Assembly (NCBI RefSeq): GCF_000522985.1
Contig: NZ_CP007128.1
Span: forward strand, 3,580,220-3,644,219
DNA from: Gemmatirosa kalamazoonensis
GTDB lineage: Bacteria > Gemmatimonadota > Gemmatimonadetes > Gemmatimonadales > Gemmatimonadaceae
DNA length: 64,000 nt
Direction of reading: 5' to 3'
This document shows, one piece after another, positions 52,749-61,577 of the stretch (its first letter is position 1; each line of letters begins with the position of its first letter). The position numbers and the translations under genes are program-made. The notes beneath the pieces are model-generated. The model had not been told where the DNA came from, searched no databases, and saw nothing but the letters and a program-made list of their open reading frames with translations.

Positions 52749-53782
52749 ACGCACGACTGACCGTCGGGCAGCTGCTCGAGCGCATGCGCGACACGCTGCT
52801 GCTCGAGCCGATCGGGGCCGCCATCGGCTTCGATCGCCCGGTGACGAGCCACGAGGCCTCGAGCCCGGGGCTCGTCCTCTCGGGGTACTTCAATCGCTTC
52901 CCGCACGAGCGCATCCAAGTCTTCGGCGAGACCGAGATCACGTATCTGCGCACGCTCGATCCGCACCTGCGCCGTCGCACGCTGAAGGCGTACTTCGGCT
53001 ACGACATCCCGTGCGCGTTCGTGACGAAGTCGCTCGATCCGCCGGAGCCGTTCCTGGAGTTCGCGGCCGAGGCGGGGATCCCGGTGATCCGCTCGCGCCT
53101 CAAGACCGCGGAGTTCTACCGTCTCATCAAGCCGTTCCTCGCCGAAGCGTTCGCGCCGACCGTGACGCTGCACGGATCGCTGTCGGACGTCTTCGGCGTG
53201 GGGCTGTTCTTCACGGGGCAGAGCGGCATCGGCAAGAGCGAGTGCGTGCTCGATCTCGTGGAGCGCGGCCATCGCCTCGTCGCCGACGATCTGGTGATCG
53301 TGAACCGGCGCGGCAACGACGTGCTGATCGGCCGCGGCCACGAGCTGCAGCGGCACTACATGGAGATCCGCGGCATCGGTCTCATCGACATCCCCGCGAT
53401 CTTCGGCATCCGCGCCGTTAGGCAGCAGAAGCGCCTCGAGGTCGTCGTCCATCTCGAGGAGTGGAACCAGGACGCGCTCGTCGAGCGCACGGGGCTCGAG
53501 GGCGAGACGCACACCATCCTCGGCGTCGAGCTGCCGAAGATCCGCGTGCCGCTGAACCCCGGGAAGAACATCACGGTGATCGCGGAAGTCATCGCGATGA
53601 ACCACCTCCTCCGTTACAGCGGCCACAATCCCGCCGAGGCCTTCAACCGCCGCCTGATCGATCGCATGCGGCAGGCGTCGGCGAACGGCGGGCTGCTCGC
53701 GCCGGAGGGGCCGAGCCCTTCCGGCGCCGCCGGCGCCGCGCCGGCGGACGTGCGACGCTATCTCCAGGAAGATGACGAGTGA
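52745..53782 (+). CDS. hprK: HPr kinase/phosphorylase
   Basis: 345 aa. Phosphorylates and dephosphorylates Ser46 of HPr according to metabolic state. The N-terminal domain (about 1-135) is followed by the P-loop GQSGIGKSEC (about 157-166), DDLVIV, the HPrK signature EIRGIGLIDIPAIFG, and KNITVIAEVIAMNHLLRY in the C-terminal helices. A ~30-residue Pro/Ala tail is extra. The GTG overlaps the hpf stop, and the 3' end overlaps the PTS IIA gene by 11 bases. Its substrate HPr is encoded 2.4 kb downstream in the same operon. Confidence 0.96.
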   Translation: MNARLTVGQLLERMRDTLLLEPIGAAIGFDRPVTSHEASSPGLVLSGYFNRFPHERIQVFGETEITYLRTLDPHLRRRTLKAYFGYDIPCAFVTKSLDPPEPFLEFAAEAGIPVIRSRLKTAEFYRLIKPFLAEAFAPTVTLHGSLSDVFGVGLFFTGQSGIGKSECVLDLVERGHRLVADDLVIVNRRGNDVLIGRGHELQRHYMEIRGIGLIDIPAIFGIRAVRQQKRLEVVVHLEEWNQDALVERTGLEGETHTILGVELPKIRVPLNPGKNITVIAEVIAMNHLLRYSGHNPAEAFNRRLIDRMRQASANGGLLAPEGPSPSGAAGAAPADVRRYLQEDDE

Positions 53783-54224
53783 CACCCCCCCCGCGCCGAC
53801 GACGGCGCGCGCGGTGCTCGCCGGCCACGCCGACTTCGCGGCCGGCATGGCCTCCGCGGTGACCCAGATCAGCGGCCGCGACGACGTGTTCGTGCTCATG
53901 ACGAACCGAGGGCTGAGCGGCGAGGACATCGAGCGCGATCTGCGTCGCGCGCTCGACGGTGGGCTGCGCGTGATCTTCACCGACCTGCCCGCGGGGAGCT
54001 GCACGCTCGCCGCACGCCGGCTGCAGCGCGAGCGTCCCGACCTCGTGCTCGTCACGGGCGCGAACCTCGCCACGCTGCTCGACTTCGTGTTCGCCGCCGA
54101 CGAGGACGCGGATCCCGCGGCCGCCGCGGCGCACGCGGCGTCGCACGCGGCCGAGAAGGGACGTGCCGCACTCGCCGTGGTTCCCACGCGACCCCCGGCG
54201 GAGGGCGCGCGCGGTGCCGCTTGA
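53772..54224 (+). CDS. PTS mannose-family EIIA-like domain protein
   Basis: 150 aa. Predicted phosphocarrier taking phosphate from HPr to IIB. It has the EIIA-Man fold pattern: AVLAGHADFAAGMASAV with the candidate active His near residue 19, VFVLMTNRGLSGEDIERDLRRAL, and DLPAGSCTLAARRL where EIIA-Man has DTWGGSP. The C-terminal ~40 residues are an Ala/His-rich tail. The ATG lies within hprK, and the stop lies inside the IIB gene. The sequence is divergent, so an EIIA function is inferred largely from context. Confidence 0.82.
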   Translation: MTSDTPPAPTTARAVLAGHADFAAGMASAVTQISGRDDVFVLMTNRGLSGEDIERDLRRALDGGLRVIFTDLPAGSCTLAARRLQRERPDLVLVTGANLATLLDFVFAADEDADPAAAAAHAASHAAEKGRAALAVVPTRPPAEGARGAA

Positions 54225-54723
54225 GCTCTACCGGATCGACGATCGGCTCATCCACGGCCAGGTCGTGGTGGGCTGGGGACGACCACTCGACATCGGCTTC
54301 ATCGTGCTCGTCGACGACGAGGTCGCGGCGAGCGAGTGGGAGCAGGAGCTCTATCGCATGGGCGTCCCGCCCGAGATGGACGTCTTCTTCCACGGTGTCG
54401 ACGACGCGATCTCCGCGCATGCGCGCTACGCCGGCGACCGCCGGCACGGCATCCTGCTCACCGGCGACATCGACACGATGGCGCGGCTCATCGAGGGCGT
54501 GCGCCGCAACGGCGGCCCGCCGGGGATCGCCGCCGTGAACCTCGGCGGGGTGCATCACCGCGTCGGGCGCGCGCAGCGCATGCGCTACGTCTTCCTCACG
54601 CCCGAGGAGGAGGCCGCGCTGCGCGCGATGGCGTCGCGCGGCGTCGCCGTCACCGCGCAGGACGTCCCCTCGACCCGCCCCGTGCCGCTCGACGAAGTCC
54701 TCTCCGGCAAGGCGTCCTCATGA
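54214..54723 (+). CDS. PTS mannose/sorbose-family IIB component
   Basis: 169 aa. Cytoplasmic sugar-phosphorylating component. The N-terminal RIDDRLIHGQVVVGWG carries the phosphorylated His (about 15), as in all IIB-Man/Sor proteins. LLTGDIDTMARLIEGV and AVNLGGVHHRVGR match the family's central region. The GTG at 54214 overlaps the IIA gene by 11 bases and is preceded by GGAGGG. The stop overlaps the IIC gene (ATGA). Confidence 0.93.
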   Translation: MPLELYRIDDRLIHGQVVVGWGRPLDIGFIVLVDDEVAASEWEQELYRMGVPPEMDVFFHGVDDAISAHARYAGDRRHGILLTGDIDTMARLIEGVRRNGGPPGIAAVNLGGVHHRVGRAQRMRYVFLTPEEEAALRAMASRGVAVTAQDVPSTRPVPLDEVLSGKASS

Positions 54724-55421
54724 TCGAGCCGCCGGTCGGGCTCGTGCCCACGTCGCTGCTCGGCGCGCTGCTCGGGCTCGACGTCGTGAGCTTTCCGCAG
54801 GCGATGCTCTCGCGGCCGCTCGTCGCCGCGACGCTCGCCGGTGCGCTCGCCGGCAGCGCAGAGACGGGGCTCATCATCGGGGCGACGCTCGAGCTGTTCG
54901 CGCTCGAGACGCTGCCGATCGGCGCGTCGCGCTACCCCGAGTGGGGCTCGGCCGCCGTCGTCGGCGGGACGCTGTACGCGATGGCCGAGCGCAGCGAGAC
55001 GGCGATGACCGCCGGCGCGATGTGCATGGCCGTGCTGTTCGCGATCGCCACGTCGTGGGTCGGCGGCCGCTCCATGGTGCTGCTGCGCACGATCAACGGC
55101 CGATTCGCGCGCCGGTCGATGGACTCGCTCGCGGCGGGGTCGGCGCGCACGGTCGTTGGCCTGCAGCTCGCCGGCCTGTTCGGCGATCTGCTGCGCGGCT
55201 TCCTGCTCACGCTCGCCGCGCTGCTCGTGACCATTCCGGCGCAGGAGGCGGCGCTCGCGCGCTGGCACACCGACGGGCGCATCGCGCGCGCGGTGGTCGT
55301 CGGACTCGCCGCGATGGTCGCCGGCGGCGCGGTGTGGAAGCTGGTGCATGCGGTGCCGCGCGCGCGGTGGCTCTTTCTCGGCGGGCTGCTGTGCGGGCTC
55401 GCGCTGCTGGCGTTCGCATGA
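54720..55421 (+). CDS. PTS mannose/sorbose-family IIC component
   Basis: 233 aa. An integral membrane subunit of a mannose-type permease. It is hydrophobic throughout, with about seven predicted helices. The family region is GLDVVSFPQAMLSRPLVAATLAGALAG followed by an ETLPIGASRYPEWG loop. It is somewhat shorter than typical IIC (about 260 aa). The ATG overlaps the IIB stop and the TGA overlaps the IID ATG, so all four permease genes are stoichiometrically coupled. The sugar cannot be deduced. Confidence 0.9.
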   Translation: MIEPPVGLVPTSLLGALLGLDVVSFPQAMLSRPLVAATLAGALAGSAETGLIIGATLELFALETLPIGASRYPEWGSAAVVGGTLYAMAERSETAMTAGAMCMAVLFAIATSWVGGRSMVLLRTINGRFARRSMDSLAAGSARTVVGLQLAGLFGDLLRGFLLTLAALLVTIPAQEAALARWHTDGRIARAVVVGLAAMVAGGAVWKLVHAVPRARWLFLGGLLCGLALLAFA

Positions 55422-56218
55422 GCGAGCCCGCGCGCTCCATGACGCCCTCGTCACCATCGGTCGGGAGCCCGCCTGCTCTCCCGCTCTCGATCCGTCTCTC
55501 TATCTTCCTGCGACTGCTCGCGATCCAGGCCTCGTGGAACTACGAGATCCTGCTCGGCAACGGGATCGGCTTCTGCACCGAGCCGGCGCTGCGCCTCCTG
55601 CCCGGTGGCAAGGGCGGGGAGGCGTATCGCGCGGCGCTCGCTCGGCACAGTCAGTACTTCAACGCGCATCCGTACTTCGCCGGCGTCGCGGTCGGTGCGC
55701 TGATCCGCGCGGAGCTCGCCGGCGAGCCGCCGACCCGCATCGAGCGTTTCCGCACGGCGCTGTGCGGTCCGCTCGGCAGCGTGGGCGACCGGCTCGTGTG
55801 GGCGGCGTGGCTTCCGTTCTGCTCGCTGCTCGCGCTGCTCGCGTTCGGGGCCGGCGCCGGCCCGCTCGCCGTGGTGGGCGGGTTCCTCGCGCTCTACAAC
55901 GCCGGCCATCTCGCGCTGCGCGCGTGGGCGCTGCGCGTCGGGCTCGCGCGCGGGCTGCAGGTCGCGCAGGCGTTAGGCGGCCCCGTGCTGCGGCAGGGAC
56001 CGCAGTGGCTCGATCAGGGCGCCGCATTCATCGGGGGCGCGGCGCTCCCCCTCACCCTCGCGCGCGTGATCGGGCCCGGGCGCGCGCTCCTCGGCGCCGT
56101 GGTGGTCGCCGTGATGGCCGGTGCACTGGTCATCGCGCGGCTGCATGGGCGCATCGAGGGCTGGCGTCTTGCCGTTCTCTGTCTGGCAGCCTTCGTCCTC
56201 TACTCGATCGCCCGATGA
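55418..56218 (+). CDS. PTS mannose-family IID component
   Basis: 266 aa. The second membrane subunit of mannose-type permeases, forming the channel with IIC. Family landmarks are LLAIQASWNYEILLGNGIGFC, HSQYFNAHPYFAGVAVG and GPLGSVGDRLVWAAWLP (the last strongly diagnostic for IID). Several C-terminal hydrophobic helices follow. The stop overlaps the HPr ATG. The presence of both IIC and IID argues for a transporting rather than purely regulatory PTS. An octamer lies at 55971. Confidence 0.93.
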   Translation: MSEPARSMTPSSPSVGSPPALPLSIRLSIFLRLLAIQASWNYEILLGNGIGFCTEPALRLLPGGKGGEAYRAALARHSQYFNAHPYFAGVAVGALIRAELAGEPPTRIERFRTALCGPLGSVGDRLVWAAWLPFCSLLALLAFGAGAGPLAVVGGFLALYNAGHLALRAWALRVGLARGLQVAQALGGPVLRQGPQWLDQGAAFIGGAALPLTLARVIGPGRALLGAVVVAVMAGALVIARLHGRIEGWRLAVLCLAAFVLYSIAR

Positions 56219-56484
56219 TGGCCGAACAGTCCGTCCGGATCCTGAACAAGAACGGGCTCCACGCGCGACCCGCCGCGGAGATCGTGAAGGCCGCTTCGAA
56301 GTTCAAGAGCGACATCACGATCTCGCGCGAGGACATCGAGGTGAACGGGAAGAGCATCATGGGGGTGATGATGCTCGCCGCCGAGTGCGGCGCGACCATC
56401 ACGCTCCGCGCGCAGGGCCCCGACGCCGACGACGCGATCGCCGCGATCGCGTCGCTCGTCGCCCACAAGTTCGGCGAGAGCTAG
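56215..56484 (+). CDS. ptsH: Phosphocarrier protein HPr
   Basis: 89 aa. Carries phosphate from enzyme I to EIIA. The active-site His is in NGLHARPAA (about 16), and the regulatory Ser is in NGKSIMGVMML (about 47), the site modified by HprK. Both are intact, so this HPr can take part in both transport and carbon-catabolite signalling. The ATG overlaps the IID stop; a second ATG three bases on is equally possible. The gene for enzyme I follows ten bases after the stop. Confidence 0.97.
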   Translation: MMAEQSVRILNKNGLHARPAAEIVKAASKFKSDITISREDIEVNGKSIMGVMMLAAECGATITLRAQGPDADDAIAAIASLVAHKFGES

Positions 56485-56494
56485 CGGGGCGCCC

Positions 56495-58240
56495 GTGAGC
56501 TTCGTCCTCCGCGGCATTCCGGCCTCTCCCGGCATCGTCACCGGCCCGGTGCACCTCCTGCGCTGGGAGGTGCCCGACGTCCCACATCGCATCGTCCCCG
56601 ACGAGGCGATCCCGCGCGAGCTCGCGCGCCTGCACGACGCGATCGCGCGCGCTCGCGATCGCCTGGAGAGCGTGCGCGCGCGCGCCGAGCGCCACGCCGG
56701 CGCGGAGGAGGCGGCGATCTTCGACGTGCAGCTCACGATCCTGCAGGACGCCGAGATCCTCACCGAGATCGAGGGGCTCGTGCGGCAGAACCTCGGCGCG
56801 GAGAAGGCCGTCGACCTCGCGATGCTCGAGTGGCGCCGCCGCTTCGAGCGCAGCCCGCACGCCATGCTGCGCGAGCGCGTCGGCGACCTCGTCGACGTGC
56901 AGATCCGCGTGCTCACCGCGCTGCTCGGCCTTCCCGACCACGACCCGGTCGACGTGCCGAAGGGCACGTGCGCGGTGCTCGTCACGCACGACCTCACGCC
57001 GAGCCTCACCGTGCAGCTCGACCGCGAGGCCATCTCGGCCATCGCGACCGACGCCGGCACGAACACGTCGCACATCGCGATCCTCGCCCGGTCGTTAGGC
57101 CTCCCCGCCGTCGTCGGCCTGCGCGACGCGACGTCGCGCCTCACGGGCACCGAGACGATCGTCCTCGACGGCGGCGCGGGCACGCTCACGGTCGATCCGA
57201 CCGACGCCGAGGTCGCGGCGTTCCAGGTGCGTGCGCAGCTCGAGGCGCAGGAGGTCGAGGAGCTGCGCCTGCTCGCGTCCGCCGAGCCGGTGACGCTCGA
57301 CGGTGAGCCGCTCGTGCTGCGCGCGAACGTCGATCTGCCGGAAGAGGCGGAGCAGGCGGCGAACAGCGGCGCGGACGGCGTGGGCCTCATGCGCACCGAG
57401 TTCCTCGTCGTCGGCCGCGCCACGATGCCCGACGAGGACGAGCAGTACCGCGCCTATGCGCGCGTCGTCGACGCGTTCGGCGGCCACCCCGTGGTCATCC
57501 GCACGTTCGACGTCGGCGGCGACAAGCTGCCCGTCGGCGGGTTCCCGGTCGAGCCGAACCCGTTCCTGGGCTGGCGCGCGATCCGCATGTGCCTCGACGA
57601 GCCGGAGCTGTTCAAGACGCAGCTCCGCGCGCTGCTGCGCGCCGCCACGCACGGCGACGTGCGCATCATGCTGCCGCTGGTCGTCACCGTGGAGGAGGTG
57701 CGCGAGGCGCGCGCGCTCATGGAGGAGTCGGCGGCCGAGCTGCGCGCCCGCGGCGTGCCGCACCGCGACGACGTCGCGTTAGGCGTCATGATCGAGACGC
57801 CGGCCGCCGCGGTCTCCGTCGACACGTTCGCCGGCGAGGTCGCGTTCTTCTCCATCGGCACGAACGACCTCGTGCAGTACACGCTCGCCGTCGACCGCGG
57901 CAACGCGCTGCTCGCGCCGCGCTTCACGCCGCTCCATCCCGCCGTGCTGCGGCTCATCGCGCGCACGGTGGAGGTCGCGCACGACAACAACATCGAGGTC
58001 GCCGTGTGCGGCGAGATGGCGTCGCAGCCGCTCATGGCGTTCGCGCTCATCGGCCTCGGCCTGCGGCAGCTCAGCGTCGCGGCGCGCAACGTCCCGGCGG
58101 TGAAGCGCATCGTGCGCGGCATCCACGCCAGCCGGGCCGCGGACGCCGCGCGCCGTGCCCTCCGCGCCGGCACCGCCGCCGAGGCCGAGCGCATCCTGCT
58201 CGAGGCGCTGGAGCGGGAGCTCGGCCGCGTCACGGCGTAG
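56495..58240 (+). CDS. ptsI: PTS enzyme I (phosphoenolpyruvate-protein phosphotransferase)
   Basis: 581 aa. Transfers phosphate from PEP to HPr. The N-terminal domain has GIPASPGIVTGP and the phosphorylated His in GTNTSHIAILAR (about 188). The PEP-binding barrel has LMRTEFLV, TFDVGGDK, SIGTNDLVQYTLAVDR and the catalytic Cys in EVAVCGEMAS (about 505). Length is normal. Octamers lie at 57093 and 57777, both with TTA leucines. The GTG start at 56495 ends the hpf-to-ptsI operon. Confidence 0.97.
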   Translation: MSFVLRGIPASPGIVTGPVHLLRWEVPDVPHRIVPDEAIPRELARLHDAIARARDRLESVRARAERHAGAEEAAIFDVQLTILQDAEILTEIEGLVRQNLGAEKAVDLAMLEWRRRFERSPHAMLRERVGDLVDVQIRVLTALLGLPDHDPVDVPKGTCAVLVTHDLTPSLTVQLDREAISAIATDAGTNTSHIAILARSLGLPAVVGLRDATSRLTGTETIVLDGGAGTLTVDPTDAEVAAFQVRAQLEAQEVEELRLLASAEPVTLDGEPLVLRANVDLPEEAEQAANSGADGVGLMRTEFLVVGRATMPDEDEQYRAYARVVDAFGGHPVVIRTFDVGGDKLPVGGFPVEPNPFLGWRAIRMCLDEPELFKTQLRALLRAATHGDVRIMLPLVVTVEEVREARALMEESAAELRARGVPHRDDVALGVMIETPAAAVSVDTFAGEVAFFSIGTNDLVQYTLAVDRGNALLAPRFTPLHPAVLRLIARTVEVAHDNNIEVAVCGEMASQPLMAFALIGLGLRQLSVAARNVPAVKRIVRGIHASRAADAARRALRAGTAAEAERILLEALERELGRVTA

Positions 58241-58269
58241 CGTTACGGCGTAGGGGAGATCTGCGCGGG

Positions 58270-58298
58270 TTGCCGGGCCCTGAGGCCCGTCTTAGAGT
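58270..58298 (+). promoter_or_regulatory. metK promoter candidate
   Basis: TTGCCG (58270-58275) and TAGAGT (58293-58298) are separated by 17 bases. The spacer contains the inverted repeat GGGCC-CTGA-GGCCC, which could also act as a weak terminator for ptsI. No SAM riboswitch was recognised between this and metK. Confidence 0.5.
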
Positions 58299-58356
58299 AC
58301 GACCACCCGCCACCGCCGGCCCAGAACGCCGGTTCCCCCGTTCGTCGTGAGCCGCC

Positions 58357-59529
58357 GTGCCTGCGCGCCATCTCTTCACGTCCGAGTCCGTCACCGAAGG
58401 CCACCCGGACAAGATCGCCGATCAGATCTCCGACGCGGTCCTCGACGCGATCCTCGAGAAGGATCCCGCCGCCCGCGTGGCCTGCGAGACGCTCGTCACG
58501 ACCGGCCTCGCCGTCGTCGCCGGAGAGATCACCACCGACTGCTACGTCGACATCCCGGACATCGTGCGCGGCACGATCCACCGCATCGGCTACACCGATG
58601 CGTCGTACGGCTTCGACAGCAAGACGTGCGCGGTGATGAGCACGATCGACAAGCAGTCGCCCGACATCGCGCAGGGCGTCGACACCGGCGGCGCCGGCGA
58701 CCAGGGGATGATGTTCGGCTACGCGACCGACGAGACCGAGGAGCTGATGCCGCTCCCCATCGTCCTCGCGCATCGCATCACGCGCCGCCTCGCCGATCTG
58801 CGCAAGCAGGGACGCCTCTCGTGGCTCCGCCCGGACGGCAAGGCGCAGGTGACCGTGCTGTACGAGGACGGCCGCCCGAAGGAGGTCGAGACCGTCGTCG
58901 TCTCCACGCAGCACTCCGAGACCATCGGCAACAAGGAGCTGCGCGAGGCGATCGTGGAGGAGGTCGTGAAGCCGTCGGTGCCCGAGGGGCTGCGCGCGCC
59001 CGACCTGAAGTACCACATCAACCCCACCGGCCGCTTCGTCATCGGCGGGCCGCAGGGCGATGCCGGCCTCACCGGCCGCAAGATCATCGTCGACACCTAT
59101 GGCGGCATGGGCCGCCACGGCGGCGGCGCGTTCAGCGGCAAGGATCCGTCGAAGGTCGACCGCTCCGCCGCGTACGCCGCGCGCTGGGTCGCGAAGCACG
59201 TCGTCGCCGCGGGGCTCGCGCGCCGCTGCGAGGTGCAGCTCGCGTACGCGATCGGCGTCGCCGAGCCGGTCTCGGTGATGGTCGAGACGTTCGGCACCGG
59301 CACCGTGCCCGACGACCGCATCTGCGAGGTGGTCAGCGCGACGTTCCAGCTCACCCCGCGCGCCATCTCCGAGGCGCTCGCCCTCCGCAAGCCGATCTTC
59401 GGCGCCACGGCCGCCTACGGCCACTTCGGCCGCACGCCCGAGACGATCAGCAACGGCGCCGGCGAGAAGACGCTGTTCACGTGGGAACGCACGGACCGTC
59501 AGGACGCCCTCCGCGGCGCGCTGCGCTGA
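58357..59529 (+). CDS. metK: S-adenosylmethionine synthetase
   Basis: 390 aa. Makes SAM from methionine and ATP. Motifs are [21 protein letters not shown] (N-terminal ATP/metal site), [16 protein letters not shown] (hexapeptide and loop) and [19 protein letters not shown] (P-loop-like, C-terminal third). The sequence is complete and of normal length. The start is GTG 58357, the codon that gives the family N-terminus; no clear Shine-Dalgarno is visible. It is monocistronic, after its own promoter candidate. Confidence 0.98.
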   Translation: MPARHLFTSESVTEGHPDKIADQISDAVLDAILEKDPAARVACETLVTTGLAVVAGEITTDCYVDIPDIVRGTIHRIGYTDASYGFDSKTCAVMSTIDKQSPDIAQGVDTGGAGDQGMMFGYATDETEELMPLPIVLAHRITRRLADLRKQGRLSWLRPDGKAQVTVLYEDGRPKEVETVVVSTQHSETIGNKELREAIVEEVVKPSVPEGLRAPDLKYHINPTGRFVIGGPQGDAGLTGRKIIVDTYGGMGRHGGGAFSGKDPSKVDRSAAYAARWVAKHVVAAGLARRCEVQLAYAIGVAEPVSVMVETFGTGTVPDDRICEVVSATFQLTPRAISEALALRKPIFGATAAYGHFGRTPETISNGAGEKTLFTWERTDRQDALRGALR

Positions 59530-59609
59530 GGCGGGCGCCCCGACCGGCTGACCCCGGCACCGGCCGCGCGCCGCGGGGTACCTTTCTCTGACGTTCTCCG
59601 GAGATGCCG

Positions 59610-60146
59610 ATGGTCGAAGTCCTCGTGTCCCGGCTGGGGCTCGACAGCTCGACGAACACGTACGTGGTGATCCTGCAGGAGAAGGACGGCTCCCGCCTGC
59701 TGCCGATCTGGATCGGTCAGCCCGAGGCGGAGGCCATCGTGATGCAGATGAACAACGTCAAGCGCGAGCGGCCGCTCACCCACGACCTCTGCAAGAGCCT
59801 CATCCTGGGGCTCGGCGCGTCGCTCCGCCGCGTGCACATCACGAAGGTCCAGCATCGCACGTACTTCGCCGAGCTGCACCTCCACGGCCCGAGCGGCGAG
59901 GCGCAGATCGACGCGCGCCCGTCGGACTCCATCGCCGTCGCGCTGCGGCTGCAGGCGCCGATCTTCGTCGAGGAGTCGCTGCTCGCCGCGGCCTCCGAGG
60001 AGCTCGACTCCGGTGAGGAGTCCGGCTACACGTCGCCGCCCGCCTCGCCGAAGTCGGGTGAGCGCACCGAGTCGCTCAGCGCCGAGCAGCTCAAGCAGTA
60101 CCTGGAGAACCTGCGTCCCGAGGACTTCGGGAAGTTCAACATCTAG
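59610..60146 (+). CDS. Bifunctional nuclease (BFN/DUF151) family protein
   Basis: 178 aa. The BFN domain (about 1-125) has the core pattern VILQEKDGSRLLPIWIGQPEAEAI, RPLTHDLCKSL and DARPSDSIAVALRLQAPIFV, found in UvrB/UvrC-motif-associated bacterial proteins and plant BFN nucleases. ATG 59610 was preferred over ATG 59604 because GGAG (59600-59603) lies six bases before it but immediately abuts the other. The C-terminal ~50 residues are a Ser/Glu-rich linker and short helix (LSAEQLKQYLENL). The exact role is unknown. Confidence 0.88.
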   Translation: MVEVLVSRLGLDSSTNTYVVILQEKDGSRLLPIWIGQPEAEAIVMQMNNVKRERPLTHDLCKSLILGLGASLRRVHITKVQHRTYFAELHLHGPSGEAQIDARPSDSIAVALRLQAPIFVEESLLAAASEELDSGEESGYTSPPASPKSGERTESLSAEQLKQYLENLRPEDFGKFNI

Positions 60147-60147
60147 C

Positions 60148-61353
60148 GTGTCGCGCCTGCGACTCGCCGCGCTCGTCCTGCTCGCCGCGCTCGTTCCGGC
60201 GCTCGGCGGCGCCCAGCCTAACGCCGGCAGCGCCGGCAGCGCCGGCAGCGGCGGCACGCGGTCCGTCGAGGGACGCGTCCTCGTGCAGCGAGAGAAGGGG
60301 CCCGACCCCGTCGCGAATGCCTGGGTGACGCTGCACCGCGTCGCGTCCGACAGCGCGGGCCCGCTCGATTCCACGCGCACCGATGCGACGGGCGCGTTCG
60401 CGTTCCGGTACCGGCCGTTCGGCGGCGACGACGCGATCTACTTCGTGTCGGTTCGCTTCGGCGGTGTGGCGTACTTCACGAACCCGCTGCGCGAGCCCGA
60501 CGTGCGCGGCGAGAGCGCGGAGATCTCCGTCTACGACACGACGTCGAAGCCGGTGCCGATGACGGTGCGCGGGCGGCACCTCATCGTCTCCGGCGCGGAC
60601 GCGACGGGATCGCGCGACGTCATCGAGGTCTACGAGATCTCGAACGACTCGTCCGCCACGATGCTCGACCGCGAGGGCGACGCGCGCGGCACCTGGTCCG
60701 CGCCGGTGCCGCCGCAGGGACGCTCGTTCCGCGTGCGCGAGGGCGAGGTGCCCGCCGACGCGCTGACGCTCGCGAACGCGCGTGCCGTCCTGCACATGCC
60801 GTTCGCCCCGGGACTGAAGCAGATCGCGTTCAGCTACTCGCTGCCCGCCGCGGATTTCCCGCTGCACATCACGGTCGAGCGGCCGGCGTCGGTGTTCGAG
60901 ATCCTCGTCGAGGACCCGCGCGCCGACGTGCGCGGCCCGCAGCTCACGCCGGTCGATCCGGTGCTCGTCGAGGGACGCTCGTTCCGCCGCTTCCTCGGTC
61001 AGGACGTTCCCGCGGGCGCGCGCATCTCGATCGACGCGCCACCGCCGGCGCCCCTGTGGACGCGGTGGATCGTCCCCGCGCTGCTCGCGACGCTCGGCCT
61101 CGCGATGGTCGGCGCGCTCGCGCGGCCGCGCCGCCGCCGCGCGCTCGCGACCGGGGGACCCGCAGCCGCCGTCGCCGAGCCGCCGGTCGACGCGGACGCC
61201 GCGGCCCTCGCGCAGCGCATCGCGTCGCTCGACGATGCGTTCGAGCGCGAGCCCGCGCCGAACGCCGACGCGCGCGAGCGCTACCTCCGCACGCGCGAGG
61301 ATCTCAAGGCGGCGCTCGCCGCCGCGCTTGCTCGCCCCGGTACGCCTCGCTAG
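60148..61353 (+). CDS. Secreted, C-terminally anchored protein with carboxypeptidase-regulatory-like domain
   Basis: 401 aa. A signal peptide (ends near GGAQ, residue 23) and a short Gly/Ala/Ser repeat (AGSAGSAGSGG) precede a carboxypeptidase-regulatory-like beta domain (VEGRVLVQREKGPDPVANAWVTLHR, about 41-110). A second beta domain follows, then a transmembrane helix (about 310-327) and a cytoplasmic helical tail with Ala/Arg/Asp content. The GTG start overlaps nothing and follows the BFN stop by one base. The function is unknown. A promoter for the downstream cobalamin operon overlaps its 3' end. Confidence 0.62.
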   Translation: MSRLRLAALVLLAALVPALGGAQPNAGSAGSAGSGGTRSVEGRVLVQREKGPDPVANAWVTLHRVASDSAGPLDSTRTDATGAFAFRYRPFGGDDAIYFVSVRFGGVAYFTNPLREPDVRGESAEISVYDTTSKPVPMTVRGRHLIVSGADATGSRDVIEVYEISNDSSATMLDREGDARGTWSAPVPPQGRSFRVREGEVPADALTLANARAVLHMPFAPGLKQIAFSYSLPAADFPLHITVERPASVFEILVEDPRADVRGPQLTPVDPVLVEGRSFRRFLGQDVPAGARISIDAPPPAPLWTRWIVPALLATLGLAMVGALARPRRRRALATGGPAAAVAEPPVDADAAALAQRIASLDDAFEREPAPNADARERYLRTREDLKAALAAALARPGTPR

Positions 61354-61356
61354 CAT
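61328..61356 (+). promoter_or_regulatory. Promoter for the cobalamin riboswitch operon
   Basis: TTGCTC (61328-61333) and TAGCAT (61351-61356) are 17 bases apart; the -10 overlaps the TAG stop of the upstream gene. The predicted start near 61364 lies just before the riboswitch. Confidence 0.55.
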
Positions 61357-61384
61357 ACGCGCACGCCGTTCGCGGCGCCGTATT

Positions 61385-61535
61385 CACAACTCGACGCGCA
61401 CGCGGGACACGGAAGCCGGTTCGATGCCGGCGCGGCCCCGCCACTGTATCGGGCACGACACGCACGCTCTGTACGCCACTGGCCTAACGGCTGGGAAGGC
61501 GAGCGACGCGGCCCGGAGCCAGGAGACGACTCGCC
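61385..61535 (+). ncRNA. Cobalamin (AdoCbl) riboswitch
   Basis: The leader shows the conserved cobalamin-riboswitch core: GGAAGCCGGTTCGATGCCGG, then CGGCCCCGCCACTGTA (B12-box-like, about 61430-61447), CCACTGG...CTGGGAAGGC (about 61476-61500, with a GCCTAACG octamer in the closing loop, 61482-61489), and the 3' box GAGCCAGGAGACGACTCGCC (about 61515-61534). The 43 bases to the ATG at 61578 contain the ribosome-binding site GGAGGG, so control is probably at translation initiation. The genes it precedes make a cobalamin importer. Boundaries are approximate. Confidence 0.92.
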
Positions 61536-61577
61536 TGCGCGCCACCACACGAAACCCTCGGGGGAGGGTCGGTGGCC

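Noticed and set aside
58241-58356. SAM riboswitch before metK
   Set aside because: Only a short hairpin and a promoter-like pair are visible; SAM-I/SAM-II landmarks are missing.
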